Origin: Allomyces arbusculus
Taxonomy: Eukaryota > Blastocladiomycota > Blastocladiomycetes > Blastocladiales > Blastocladiaceae
Length of the DNA stretch: 64,000 nt
Assembly: GCA_027604705.1 (NCBI GenBank)
Contig: JADHYV010000025.1
Location: 62,001 to 126,000 of the forward strand
Direction: 5' to 3'
A model generated the notes under the pieces. It was not told the DNA's origin and made no database searches. It saw only the letters and a list, made by a program, of their open reading frames with translations. The stretch's first letter is position 1, and each line of letters opens with the position of its first letter. The position numbers and the translations under genes are program-made. This document shows positions 33,404 to 43,988 of this stretch, in pieces.

Positions 33404-35703
33404 ATGGACCGGATCGTCGACTTCTTCTCGGCAGTGTTAGGAATGCGCGCGCGCGACCGGCAAATTAACGATCATGACAGCGTCCACCAGCTCGATGCGG
33501 CCACGAGAGGCCGTCCCACCGGCGCGACGCGCAGCACCGAAAACGACGTGATCCAGGGCGCCGATCCGAATGCGACTGGTCGCATTGTCCAAGAAGCTTC
33601 CGCGTCGTCGCCGTCATGGGCGACCATCGTGCGCGGCGCGCCCGCGAACCCGACCGACACTTCGCTGCCAGCATCAACGACTACACCAGCGAGGAGCACA
33701 TGGAACTCGCGCTCTGACCGCGCGTCTGCCGACGCCGAGACGATTGACCGCGCACTTACGAACGCGAGCAACGCGCTCAAGTCGCTCATTGTCCAGGTGC
33801 TCGGGGAAAAGAGTAACCACAATGCGCGCAAGGCGCTCGTCGCTCGCACCAAGAAGCTCATTCGTGCAGATCTGGAATCGATGCTCGGATCGAACCGCGA
33901 CGGCGAGCACGCTCCCAGCATCAATCTGGTCCTCGTCGCCTGGCGCATGGAGCACGCGCGCGCGGTCATTGGCTCGACGGTGTTGCTTTCTGCCTGCACC
34001 GCACTGCGCAAGCATTGGGACCGCCAGCAGACTGCGCTTTCCGGTGGTGGTCGGCGGGGCAGCTCGGGCGAATCTGACGCGACGCTTTGGTATTGGCTCG
34101 ATCTCGCCATTCGGGCTCTGCGCGACGTGGCCGAACGGTATGATCACGATCCGGCCGTGCGGCAGCATGCCGCCAAAAGCAAAGACCCAATCCGTGTTTT
34201 CTTTGCTGTTCTCGCTCAAGATAAAAAGCCCAACATGGGCCTCGACGCTCTTATGTCGGTCGTTGGCGACGTGCTCATGACCATGCTCGGCGAGCTGAAG
34301 AACATATTCAATCTGACCTTGTTGCAGCAAGATTTTCCGACTTTGATCCGCTGCGTCGCGCTGCCGCTCGTCGAGTGCTTCCTATTGACCAAGACGCTCG
34401 ACTCGACTTGGGATTTCCAATTTATGCCGCTCGGAATGTCGTTCTCGTCTCGCTCCATGGTCGATCCGCCGCTGGAAGTCGAGTGGCATGTGGGTGAGCG
34501 CGACGTACCTGCTCGCGGTCGTGGTCTCGTCGAGACAAAGGTGGTCTTGCTCACGACGTTTCCGGGCATCCCATTCCGTTTCGGCGTCGCTGAGACGGTC
34601 CTGCACCGCGCCGAGGTGCTTGTCGTGCCCGTGTCCGCGCCTGCTCCAACTCCACCTCCGAGCGCGGCGGTGCCGGCACTGGCCGACCCAGTGCAGAATG
34701 AGAAACTGCGCGCTGCTCTCGTGGACCCAATTCTCGAACCTTTTGCCCCTGCTCACGCTCGGATCCCCACTCCTCCCGCGGCGCCCACTCTTGCTCCTGC
34801 CATGGAACCCGCGATGGAACACACGATGGAACCCGCGATGGAACCCGCATATTCAGTGCAGAGCCCTACGCTTGCGCCCATTACGTTTGTCTCGCCGGTT
34901 TTGCTGCCGAGACCAACGTCGGCGCCGCCCACGATGATGACCACGTCGGTCCAGACAGACGCGGCCGAGACCCCTTCAGTATCGTGGGCCAGTTCGTTGC
35001 GATTTGTCTACTTCTCTTGTTGAGGTGCATCGCCTCCCGAGTTCTAATCGCTCACCATGTCTTCTTTTTAAACGTAGCTATCTGCGCTGGCGACCTGCAT
35101 ACGTTCACCGCCAACCTGTACGAGCTAATGGCGACGCCGGTGATTCTCAACCAGCCGCCGGGTTACTACGACCTAAGTACACACTGGCCGCGCGTGCACA
35201 TGACAGCCGGGACGATCGCCCGCTTCATCGACTTGTTCCACCGCATTGCCTCGAATCCGAACACCGATTTGCATGACGAGCTTGCCAAGGCCGACAACCG
35301 GCTCGCCCTGCTGCGCGCTGAAATGGTGGACGCGACCTTGGCCAACCGCGTCTCCCACCGGCTCCAAGCGTTCATTGACGATCACAAACCCAACATTAAT
35401 TGGGCGCTCGGCGACCTCAAGTACACGCCGAGCTGCCCTCGCTGGGAGGTGCCGTTTGTGCACAACCTCTACCAGTGGTTCCGGCTCGTTCTCGTCGCGC
35501 GCATGGCCGGGCACATGCTGGTCGTGCCGCGCAGGGGTGAGCCGCATAATGGGCAGATCGCGTGTCTCGCACACAACATACGCGACTGTGGATACAAGGT
35601 CGGCGTCGCGCTGGGGCCGAGCCTAGTGTCTATCACGGACGGCCTGCCGGTCTGCGACGTGCCGCTGTTCCCTGGGTATTGTGACCGCGCGGTCCCTAAT
35701 TGA
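33404..35703 (+). CDS. Unrecognised HSPA12-partner family protein 2
   Basis: Exons 33404-34991 and 35078-35703 (86-base intron, donor GTTCGT, phase 1) give 737 residues. The ATG at 33404 (MDRIVDFFSAVLG) aligns with the short amphipathic N terminus of partner 1. Conserved blocks: DRALTNASNALKSLIVQVL, IRALRDVAERYDHDP, LIRCVALPLVECFLLTK, TTFPGIPFRFGVAETVL; after the linker and intron, DLHTFTANLYELMATP, LHDELAKADNRLALLRAEM, NLYQWFRLVLVARMAGHM and FPGYCDRAVPN. The linker holds a MEPA tandem repeat at 34801-34848. The intron is at the same place and phase as in the other two members (Trp-x, then split codon). No catalytic motif can be named; the family may be limited to related fungi. Confidence 0.78.
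34801..34848 (+). repeat. 12-base coding tandem repeat (Met-Glu-Pro-Ala)
   Basis: Four imperfect ATGGAACCCGCG units encode MEPA MEHT MEPA MEPA in the Pro-rich linker of partner protein 2. The other two family members lack it, so it is a recent expansion in a non-conserved linker. Confidence 0.75.
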
Positions 35704-35713
35704 GCGCGCGCAC

Positions 35714-35765
35714 GGGATGGAGGAGAGTGGGATGGAGGAGAGTGGGATGGAGGAGAGTGGGATGG
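35714..35765. repeat. 15-base tandem repeat, about 3.5 copies
   Basis: Unit GGGATGGAGGAGAGT, three exact copies plus a partial fourth, starting ten bases after the stop codon of partner gene 2. It lies in the 3' flank and has no counterpart after the other two partner genes. Confidence 0.85.
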
Positions 35766-36046
35766 TGCTTGTTGATTGAGGCCGTCGGAGGTTTGGTTTT
35801 CGATTTCGGAGGGCAGTTTAAGATTCATTCGACCCAATGTTTGTACTTGCGCGCGTTGCTCTTGTCTGTCCGGCTGCCCATTCTATCAGTGTGAATCGAA
35901 GCACGTATTTTTTCTAGATCATGGATTTCAAGGAACGCTCTTTACGCACTCTTTTACAAAACCGGCACTCAACAAATGAAGGGCGCAACTGTCGCATCCG
36001 TGTGTTGATCGGCTGATACTTAACTGTCACCAGTACCGATTGCGCT

Positions 36047-37230
36047 TCACAGCGCCACGTTCCGACCGCTCCCTCCACGGCTCATACTCATCCTCGCGGA
36101 CCCACGATCCAGCCCGTACATCACCCTGATATGCTCAATGACCGACTTGGCCGTCTTGTACCTCTTCATCGACGGGCAGTTGCCGCGGCCCTGAAATTGA
36201 GCACAAACAGGCGGACATGCTTGTTGAACACCTGACACGTGTCGAGCTCGATCTCGCTCTCGGTCTCGGCCGCCCACTCCTCGGGGCGTCTTCAAGAAGA
36301 GCGGGTCATGCCACGCCAACTTCATGGCAGCCAGCAATGCGCTCAACTTGCACCACTTCCAACAAGCCACCGCTCTCAGGAAACTTGTGCAGGCGGCGCA
36401 GTCCGACGAACTGGCGCTTGGCCTTGCCGGCATAGACTTCAGCAGCGGGAACGCCAAGTTGCTTCCACGCCTTTTCGACCTCGATACGGTCGGGTACAGC
36501 GACGGGCACGTTGGTGGCCCACTGCGCCATCTGCTTCTCGTCCTGCTTGAACACGGCCTACGTGGTCGGTCGGTTTGATAATCTATTGATGGTACGCGTT
36601 CAGCTCCAGTATGCGACCACGTCCGCCGGGCTTGAGCAGCTTTAGCACATATACCTCGATTCGCACTCGTCCCTCTTGTCCGAGACTTCGAGATATTGGC
36701 CGACGGTTCAAGAGCCACACAGGTTCATAGTGGCCGAGTGCGCGAGTTGGACACGGTCAACCGTGCAGCTGTAGCTCGAACTTGCCGTCGCGGATTGTTG
36801 TCGTTGGGTGGTGAAAGTCGGTCGCCCAACGAAAGAACGGATTCGTGTAAACGACGGTGTGTTGTGCGCGTCCTTCAACTGTTCAAAGAGTGAGGCCAGA
36901 AGCTCCACACTTGCTGTTGGGCAAGTGTCGACCCATCGGGTTAATTCTGGTTGAGCTTGCCTATTCCACTTCGCCTCATCGCGTAACGGTGGAACGCGCT
37001 TTCGTTCCGCTGTGCGAAGGGACGATGTTCATCTGCAATTGCGGAATGTGGATCTGCACTTCCAACCCATTGTTGAAGACCAAGCGCTTGGACTTGAAAA
37101 GCTCAATGCGTGCCAGAATGAAAGCATCGATTTTACCAATATATTCTGCGTAGGCCGGGTTCCCTACTCGATGTATCTCGTACAGATGCTGCGTAAGCAA
37201 CCGGGTGGCGAGCCAGAGAGGATCGCGTGT
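36047..37230 (-). pseudogene. Unrecognised, probably degenerate gene between pairs B and C
   Basis: Several minus-strand blocks look coding. One at 37200-36976 includes LYEIHRVGNPAYAEYIG, FILARIELFKSKRLVF and VQIHIPQLQMNIVP. One at 36560-36340, after a good acceptor (CCACGTAG), includes FKQDEKQMAQWATNVPVAVP, EVEKAWKQLGVPAAEV and FVGLRRLHKFPESGG. A third block reads PEEWAAETESEIELDTCQVF and LFVLNF, and the end reads EDEYEPWRERNVAL before a TGA at about 36054. The frames change between blocks and some changes lack plausible introns (a 36-base one would be needed), so I think the gene is damaged. I do not recognise the family. The 350 bases between partner gene 2 and this gene hold only the tandem repeat. 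Confidence 0.35.
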
Positions 37231-37366
37231 GTCTCAAAACAAACTGGCAGTCAGTTTGCTGGACGCGCTGATTTAAACTCACCAAACCAGGACCATTGCT
37301 CAGCGAGACTTTGCCACGACAAAGCTCGTTCTCCCGGTGTCAACCAAACCGATGTGGCACACCCTC

Positions 37367-39643
37367 CTAGTGCTCCAGAACCGCGCGGTCACAGAACCCC
37401 ACACACGGCGGCACATTTGCAACCCGCAGCCTATCCGCTGCGCACACCAGATTCGGGAACAGCGCGGTCCCGACCTTCAGCCCACATTCCCACGCTTCAT
37501 TGTGCACCAAGCACTTGATCTGGCCCAGAAACTCGTCGCCCGGCCGTGGCATGACCAGAACGTACCCCGCCACCCGCGCCGTCAGCACGAGCTGGAACCA
37601 CTGGTTGTGCACAAACGGCACGGTCCACCACGTTTCGGCCGGCGGGACTGCCGGAAAATCGAGCGTCCACAGAATATCATGCTCGTGGTCGGCCAGGATG
37701 GCACGGACGTGAGCCGAGACGCGGCCAGCGGTCGTGGCTTGCGCGAGATCGGCGCGCAATTGCGCAGCACGACGCTTGGCCATGGCAAGCTCGTGGTGCA
37801 AGTCGGTGTGTGGGCCCGTGAGAGTGCGGTCGAAGAGAGATAGGAAACGGTTGATTGTGCCAGAGACCATGCGGATCCGGGATGCGTGCAGGCTGTTGAC
37901 GCTGATTTCGCCGCGGGGCAGGTTGAGCAGGATGGGTTCGGTCACAAGCCTGTAGAGGTCAGAGACGAGCGCCGACATGTCGGCCGCGCATGTGACTAGG
38001 ATCGAGAACAGTTGTGGGTATGTGAGCAGAATGGGCGTTGTATGCAGAATGTGAGGGAGAGAGAACCACGGACCAATCCACGAATCCGGATGCGGTCCGA
38101 CCGCGTCCGTCTGGGTCGACGCAGTCGCCATGCCGCACGGCGCCGAAGGAGGACACTGCACGGAAACAGGTGGCATGGGCGCGAGCCCTGATTGTACATC
38201 CAGCGGGCCAGTTTGAAGCGCAGGCTTCGGGGCAGGAGCAAGGGAAGGTGCGGGTCGGGCGGGGGTTCGAGCGCGAGCACCAACGGGAGCAGGGGGTTCG
38301 AGCGAAGGAGAAATGTGCACATGTTGCGTCACGGCGCCATTTCCAAGCTCGGCCGAGACCGGCCCCATCTGCACAGCATGAGCAGGCACTGGCACGATCA
38401 GCACCTCGGCACGGTGCAGCACCGTATCAGCGACGCCAAAACGAACCGGAATGCCCGGGAACGGATTGATAACGACGACTTTGGTTTCGGAGACGCCATG
38501 CCCGCAAGTCGGCGGAGATCGCTCGTCCACGCGCAGCTCCACTTCCAGCGGCGGATCGACCATTGTTGCCGAAGAAAAAGGCGTCCCTGGCAGCACAAAC
38601 TCAATATCCCAGTTTGGATCGAGAGCCTTGGTCAAAAGAAAGCACTCGACGAGTGGTAGAGCGACACGGCGGATCAGGCCCATGAAGTCATCCCACGAGA
38701 CGGAAAGCTGGAACGTCTTGGAGAGCACATTGGCCATGTGCGTCGCCACGGCCTCCACCGTTGACACGAGCGCCTCGACATCACGGTTGCGCGTCTCGTC
38801 CCGCGCGATAATCGAGAAGAGCACACGGAACGGATCCTCGGAATCGACCGCCTTCTTGTGCACAGTCAAGTCCTGGTCGTAACGATCGGCCACGTCGCGA
38901 AGTGCCTGCACGGCAGAATCGAGCCAGAGCCGCCGCGCCGTGTCGGATTCGGCAGAGCTGCCAGAAAACACGGTCAGCTGGCGGTCCCAATGCTTGCACA
39001 GCGTATGGCACCCAACGCGGATTACTTTTGCAGCCACGGCCGCACGGGCGTGTTCCATGCGCCATACAACGAGATCCACGTCGACGCGCTTCTCGCCATG
39101 GTATGACGCGAACGCAGTTTCAAGGTCAGCACGGACGTATTCCTTTGCGCAGGCAACGAGTGACCTACGCGCGTCGCAGTTCCAATCCTGCGTGAGCACC
39201 TGGACGATGAGGGCCTTGAGCTCGTTGCTCGCGTTCGTTAGCGCGCGGTCAATCTCTTCGGCGTCGGCGGACGCGCGGGCAAAGTGTGGATTCCATGCGG
39301 AGGTCGTTGGCACTGTTGTTGTGGCCCTCGTCGAGTCACTTGCTGGTGTACTGGTCGCGGCACGAGCTGCCGCCGGCGATGCTGATGCGGCACGCGCCGC
39401 GAGGATGTTGCGACCAGCTGCAAAAGTATCAGCGCCGTGGAGCGATTCGGTTTTGGTGCCCGTGATGGCGGAATGGGCAGTGCGCGAGTTCGGCGCGGCC
39501 GTGGTTGCGTTGAGCGTGCCCATGGTGCTGCTGTCGTGGCTGTCGTGTTGGTCGTGGCCCGTTCCTGCTTTCTGCACTTGCTGGTCGTGCACGGCGGTCT
39601 CAAGCACGGTCGAGAGGGCGACGTCGAGCCAGTTCATGTTCAT
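37367..39643 (-). CDS. Unrecognised HSPA12-partner family protein 3
   Basis: Exons on the minus strand 39643-38074 and 37995-37367 (78-base intron, phase 1) give 732 residues. The frame is open through the intron, so splicing is inferred from the two relatives: all three break after a Trp-x pair (DSWI here) and resume just before a conserved helix (VTCAADMSALVSDLYRL). Conserved segments: DRALTNASNELKALIVQVL, AVQALRDVADRYDQD, GLIRRVALPLVECFLLTK, FPGIPVRFGVADTVLHRAEV, LHHELAMAKRRAAQLRADL, WFQLVLTARVAGYVLVMPR and VGFCDRAVLEH. The GTG at 39667 was not used; MNMNWLDVALSTVLE fits the N termini of the other two. It is head to head with HSPA12-like copy C. No known domain. Confidence 0.78.
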   Translation of the reverse strand: MNMNWLDVALSTVLETAVHDQQVQKAGTGHDQHDSHDSSTMGTLNATTAAPNSRTAHSAITGTKTESLHGADTFAAGRNILAARAASASPAAARAATSTPASDSTRATTTVPTTSAWNPHFARASADAEEIDRALTNASNELKALIVQVLTQDWNCDARRSLVACAKEYVRADLETAFASYHGEKRVDVDLVVWRMEHARAAVAAKVIRVGCHTLCKHWDRQLTVFSGSSAESDTARRLWLDSAVQALRDVADRYDQDLTVHKKAVDSEDPFRVLFSIIARDETRNRDVEALVSTVEAVATHMANVLSKTFQLSVSWDDFMGLIRRVALPLVECFLLTKALDPNWDIEFVLPGTPFSSATMVDPPLEVELRVDERSPPTCGHGVSETKVVVINPFPGIPVRFGVADTVLHRAEVLIVPVPAHAVQMGPVSAELGNGAVTQHVHISPSLEPPAPVGARARTPARPAPSLAPAPKPALQTGPLDVQSGLAPMPPVSVQCPPSAPCGMATASTQTDAVGPHPDSWIGPWFSLPHILHTTPILLTYPQLFSILVTCAADMSALVSDLYRLVTEPILLNLPRGEISVNSLHASRIRMVSGTINRFLSLFDRTLTGPHTDLHHELAMAKRRAAQLRADLAQATTAGRVSAHVRAILADHEHDILWTLDFPAVPPAETWWTVPFVHNQWFQLVLTARVAGYVLVMPRPGDEFLGQIKCLVHNEAWECGLKVGTALFPNLVCAADRLRVANVPPCVGFCDRAVLEH

Positions 39644-40065
39644 GGCCGGGGCTGGGCCACGGTTCACGGCGCATAAAGCGGCTCAGGGTCGACTCTGAGC
39701 AAGCCGGAGAAAGCGCCGTTGCCAAAACGGCGTGTGGCCGACGACAGCATGGGCCGTGCGCCGCGGGGCCGCGCGTCATGCCATGCCATGTCTGAGCTGA
39801 GCGGGCCGCCGCCGCCTGCCGTGTCGTGTCGCTGCGCCGCTCAGTCACGGCCAGGTCCACTGCTCGCGCAACCATGGCCGGTGTCCCTTGTGCCTTCGAC
39901 CGATGCGTCACTGGGTGGAGAAGCTGCCGACGACGCTCCAAATCGTCGTCGACGGGAGAAACGACCTCGACGACCGCGCGCTCGCTCTCCCTCCATCTCC
40001 CCACGAAGAGCGCCCCCGACGAGCAACGACCTCCACCACAACCATCACCACCACCGAGATCCAAG
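39644..40065. promoter_or_regulatory. Head-to-head promoter region of pair C
   Basis: The 422 bases separate the starts of partner gene 3 and HSPA12-like copy C. A CACCACCACAACCATCACC-type leader precedes the ATPase start, similar in style to the leaders of copies A and B. Both promoters are expected. Confidence 0.4.
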
Positions 40066-42102
40066 ATGGGCCAGCAACAGTCGCAAGTTCCCGTGCCCGA
40101 CGACCTGCTCGCGCCCGTGCACCCGCTCAAGTGGCAGATCGCGGTTGATTTCGGAACGAGTTTCTCGGGCTTCGCCATCGCGACTCACGATTTTGTCAGC
40201 GCGCTCAACAACACACCCGGCGTGATCGACTTGGCCGCGGTCCCGCGCTTGCATCTGACGCACTACATTAAGTATAACTCGTCGTGGCCCGCCGGCCGCG
40301 TCCCGTACCCCAAGACGCGCACGGCGCTGCTCTACGACGCGAGCGGCAAGGTCGCCGCGTGGGGCAACGAGGCGTGGGAGCAGTATCTCGGCATGGACCC
40401 CACCCACCAAGCGCAGTACATCTACATTGACCGGTTCAAGCTGCTACTCGACGCCAAGCTCGCGCACCAGGACCCGGCCATGGATCGGCTCAAGGCGCTC
40501 GGCAAAGACGCGGTCGACGTGATCGCCGACTATTTGCGCGCGCTTGTCGGGTTTCTTGGCAAGTTTATCAAGCACGCGGACTCGGCCGCGTACGTCGCTT
40601 TTCTCTCTTTCTCCATGCTCAATAGATTGGTCAGAAGCTGATTCACTTTCTTTTCCATCTTGTCCGCCAGCGAGCTCAACCCCTATCACGTGCGCTGGTG
40701 CCTGACGATCCCGGCCATGTGGAGCGACGCTGCCAAGCAAAAGATGCATCGCGTCATGTTCAAGGCCGGCTTGCTCCCGTCGCTCAACTTGGAGCGCGTC
40801 GTGTTCTGCTCGGAGCCCATGGCGGGCTTGCTGTCAGAAGCGCTTTCGTCCGACTCGCGCACCAGCGTTCAGCGGGACGATCCGATCCTCATGGTCGATA
40901 TGGGTACGCTTGATCACTTCTCCCTCGCTGGCCCACATTGTTGGGAGAATGCGCTTGTTGATGCGTGACTCAATAACGTAGGCGGCGGTACGGTCGATTT
41001 GACGGCCATGCGCATGGGCGGCAACGGGTTCGACGAGCTCGTGCCGGGTCTCGGCGCGTCGTGTGGGTCGACCATGCTCGACGACCAGTTTCTCAGCATG
41101 TTCCGTCGCGCCGTCGGCCCTACCATCTACGACCAAGTCCTGGCTGAGCACCCGAAGCTCAAGCTGCAGATTCTGCGCGACTGGGAGGCTTGCAAGACCT
41201 CGTTCATGGGCGAGAAGCGGTACTACGGGCGCGTGCCGATTCCATATCGCATGGCCTCGCCGCATGACGCCGTCGATATCCTGTCGCACGAGATGGAGGT
41301 CGACGAGGGCGAAGTGTGCATGACAACGGCGCTCATGGAGTCGCTCTACAAGCCAATTGTCGACCAGATTGTCGGGCTCGTGACAACGATGCTCGACCGG
41401 CTAAAGGCCAAGGGGATCGCGGTCGCGCACGTTCTGTGCGTCGGCGGGTTCTCGCAGTCCAAATATTTGATCAGCGCGCTGCGCGACCGGCTGCCGATTG
41501 GTCCAGCCAAGGTCGTTGCGTCGATGCATGGGCCCGCGGCCATTTTGCTGGGCGCGCCCATTTTTGGTACGAAAGTCAGATTGGCCGCGATGTGGGGGAA
41601 ACCTGACTGATATCCTTTCACTCCTTCAGGGTGCCGCCCCGAGCTGATCCACAAGCAAGTCGCGCGGCTCACGTACGGGATCGATACGTCATTGCCCTTC
41701 CAGCCGTCGCTGCACGGTCCGCGTAACCGGCTCGCTGACCGGCTCTACATGAGCGACGACGGCATCACGCGCATCAAGAACTCGTTCGACGTCGTGATTC
41801 ATAAGGGCGACGCCCTGCTGCCCGGCCAGGTGATCACCAAGTCGTACGTGCCCGTTGACTGCACGCAGTCGCACGTGACGTTCAAGGTGTTCGTTTCGCA
41901 CCTCGAAGACCCCGTCTACACGGACACGGTTGGGTGCAACGAGGTCGGGAAAGTCACAATCAAGGTCACGCCCTGCACGCATTTCTCGGCCAAGGACCCG
42001 CTGCGAGCGACGGTGCGCGTGCAGCATACGGGGCTCGTGCTTGAGGTCGCAAATGAGCGCACGCGCGCAGTGGTCGATATGACGGTCGATTTCTACGACT
42101 AG
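40066..42102 (+). CDS. HSPA12-like Hsp70-family ATPase, copy C
   Basis: Exons 40066-40589, 40671-40903, 40982-41566 and 41630-42102 (introns 81, 78 and 63 bases) give 604 residues. It is close to copy B throughout. Motifs: AVDFGTSFSGFAIA, HYIKYNSSWPAGRVPY, NPYHVRWCLTIPAMWSD, MVDMGGGTVDLTAMRMG, CGSTMLDDQFLSMF, AHVLCVGGFSQSKYL, GPAAILLGAPIFG and the C-terminal FVSHLEDPVYTDTVGC. All nucleotide-binding elements of the family are present, so it should be able to bind ATP. The C terminus lacks the alpha-helical lid of classical Hsp70. It is divergent from partner gene 3. The N-terminal 25 residues, MGQQQSQVPVPDDLL and following, are conserved among the copies and may be a lineage-specific tag; the glycine after Met raises the possibility of N-myristoylation, unproven. 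Confidence 0.91.
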
Positions 42103-42482
42103 GGCGTGCGCGTGAGGGGGCGATATGGGTGAATCGTTGGGTCCGGCTTGGAACGTTCGCTGCTGGATTTGAGCAAATCTGTGGTGAATTTGAGCAAGTG
42201 TGCGGTGAAACGGAATGAACGGACCGGGATGGATCTGTTCACATTGTTTTGACACTTGTGCTTTAACAAAATATCATAATAAATTCTGTTGATGTGACGC
42301 CTGGCTTCGTTGATCTGGAAGGGCGAAGCGGCAGTAACTTGGTTTCTCGTGACTTGCTTTAATGAAGTGAAACTACTATTTCCATTTATGCAAATCGGAA
42401 GAGGCAAGCCTGACCCAACACGCCTGCGTGCTGGTCGCAAGCCCCAGTCTTCCTACCTCTGCCCTCGACACTCATCATGGCC
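42103..42482. other. Convergent spacer, nothing recognised
   Basis: The 380 bases lie between the 3' ends of HSPA12-like copy C and the PD-(D/E)XK candidate. The sequence is locally AT-rich (42240-42300). No feature seen. Confidence 0.45.
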
Positions 42483-43988
42483 CTAGTTCGGCAGTACAAT
42501 CGAACGGCTCCGCATCTGCTGCAACAGGCCGACCATCTGCGTGTACCCGTTGCGGTGGTTGAGCATGAGCGTCGTCTGGAACGGGTCCGTGACCTTGCTG
42601 TACGTCGGCGCCGTCAACGACCACAGTGGCACGCGCGGCATGCACGTCTCGCCCGCGTCCCTTGTCTCGCGGACCCGCAGCATGGCCTCCAGCCCAAGCA
42701 CCGACATGGTCACGTACGGCCCGGCAATCGCAATGAGCGCCGAGTACGGCTCGCCCTCGCCGTCACTGCTCATGACGAGCATTTCGTTGATGATCGTGTC
42801 CGACAGCCAGTACGCGAGTCCCTGGACCTGTGCGGCGACGAGGTGCTGCGGGTCTTTCTTGGTCTCGATCACGGCGTGCGTGAACCGCAGGCCGTGCGCG
42901 AGGTGGTGCGGCATGGACGCGGGCGTGTGGAACCGGACAATGCCGTCGGCAAAGCCGCGCCCGGAACTGCCCATGGTCGAGGCACGGACTCTGCATAACG
43001 ACCGAGCACCACTTGAGTTCGCGGTCAACAACCAATGCACGAATGGTTTGCTCATGGACGAGGGGGAAAACCACGTACGTCACGTCTTGCACAAACGTCG
43101 TGTCCGGCCCAAGCACCGTCGGGTTGAACACGTACTTAGCGAGCCATTCCGTGTACTCCTTTTCCGACGACACGCCGATGGGCAGGTTCGCGCCGAGCGC
43201 GAACAGGTCCTGGCCGGCCGGTCGCGACACAATGCGTTGTGCGGACCTATTTTCGACGAGCTCGAGCGTGCGGTTGAGCCGCGCCTGGAACACGGTCGCG
43301 CCGGGGTGCATGGCCATGTACTCGTTCCCTTCGCGCCGAATGAAAGTCGCGCGCGCCCGATCCGATTATGGTCGCCGATTCTCGTGGGCTCTCGGCGCCG
43401 GTGCTGGCGGCAAGCAAATGCGTCGGGACCACTGACATCAGTGCTGGTTGCGCGGCATTGACCACTGGCGAATCTGATTATAGGGGTGGGTGAGTGAGAG
43501 CCCAATCCCATGTCTCTCGGAAAAAATCGAGTCCGGACTACTGTACCGACAAATGGCAACTTGGCCACGCGCGGCATCGCCGGCACCGCTCGCGCGTGGA
43601 AATTGCGGTTCCAGACGTCGCGCCAAGCCTGATCTTTGGCATTTCGCGTGACGTGCGCACCTCTGGGCAACGACGACCGCACGGCCTCGTACATTTTACT
43701 CGGTGATTCTTTGAGCGTGCTCGGCACTTGCGAAAACGAGCGGCATGGCGCGGCCGTGACCACTCCAACGGCTGGCCTTGCAGTGCGCGTCGACGTGAAT
43801 AACAATGCTGTGCTGATGGCCGACAGGAACGCGGGCATTTGGATTGAGGTGCGGTGCGAAAGCGACATGGTCCTGACAGCGCTCGCGACGAGCATCGACG
43901 AGAGCAAGGGCAAATAGCGCGACGCGAGGGTCGGCGAAATGGAGGACGCGGCGGTGGCGTGAGCGGCGCGGGAAAGCGTGGTCTGCAT
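42483..43988 (-). CDS. Candidate PD-(D/E)XK-fold protein
   Basis: Exons on the minus strand 43988-43547, 43328-43079 and 42990-42483 would give 399 residues; a simpler model starts at the ATG at 43317 and gives 248. The C-terminal half carries a pattern typical of restriction-endonuclease-like folds: GRGFADGIVRF (the acidic Asp strand), then HGLRFTHAVIETKKDPQ (the E-x-K strand) followed by a helix AAQVQGLAYWLSD. Before it lie MHPGATVFQARLNRTLELV and GLNLPIGV-like segments; after it GPYVTMSVLGLEAML. The upstream exon is Ser/Ala/Arg-rich (MQTTLSRAAHATAASS) and could be an organelle-targeting or unrelated leader. Acceptor choice for the last exon is ambiguous by 24 bases. The fold is judged by pattern only; the activity may be lost or never nucleolytic. 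Confidence 0.5.

Noticed and set aside
39644-39667. GTG start for partner gene 3
   Set aside because: A non-ATG start is unlikely in a nuclear gene, and the ATG at 39643 gives an N terminus like those of the other two family members.
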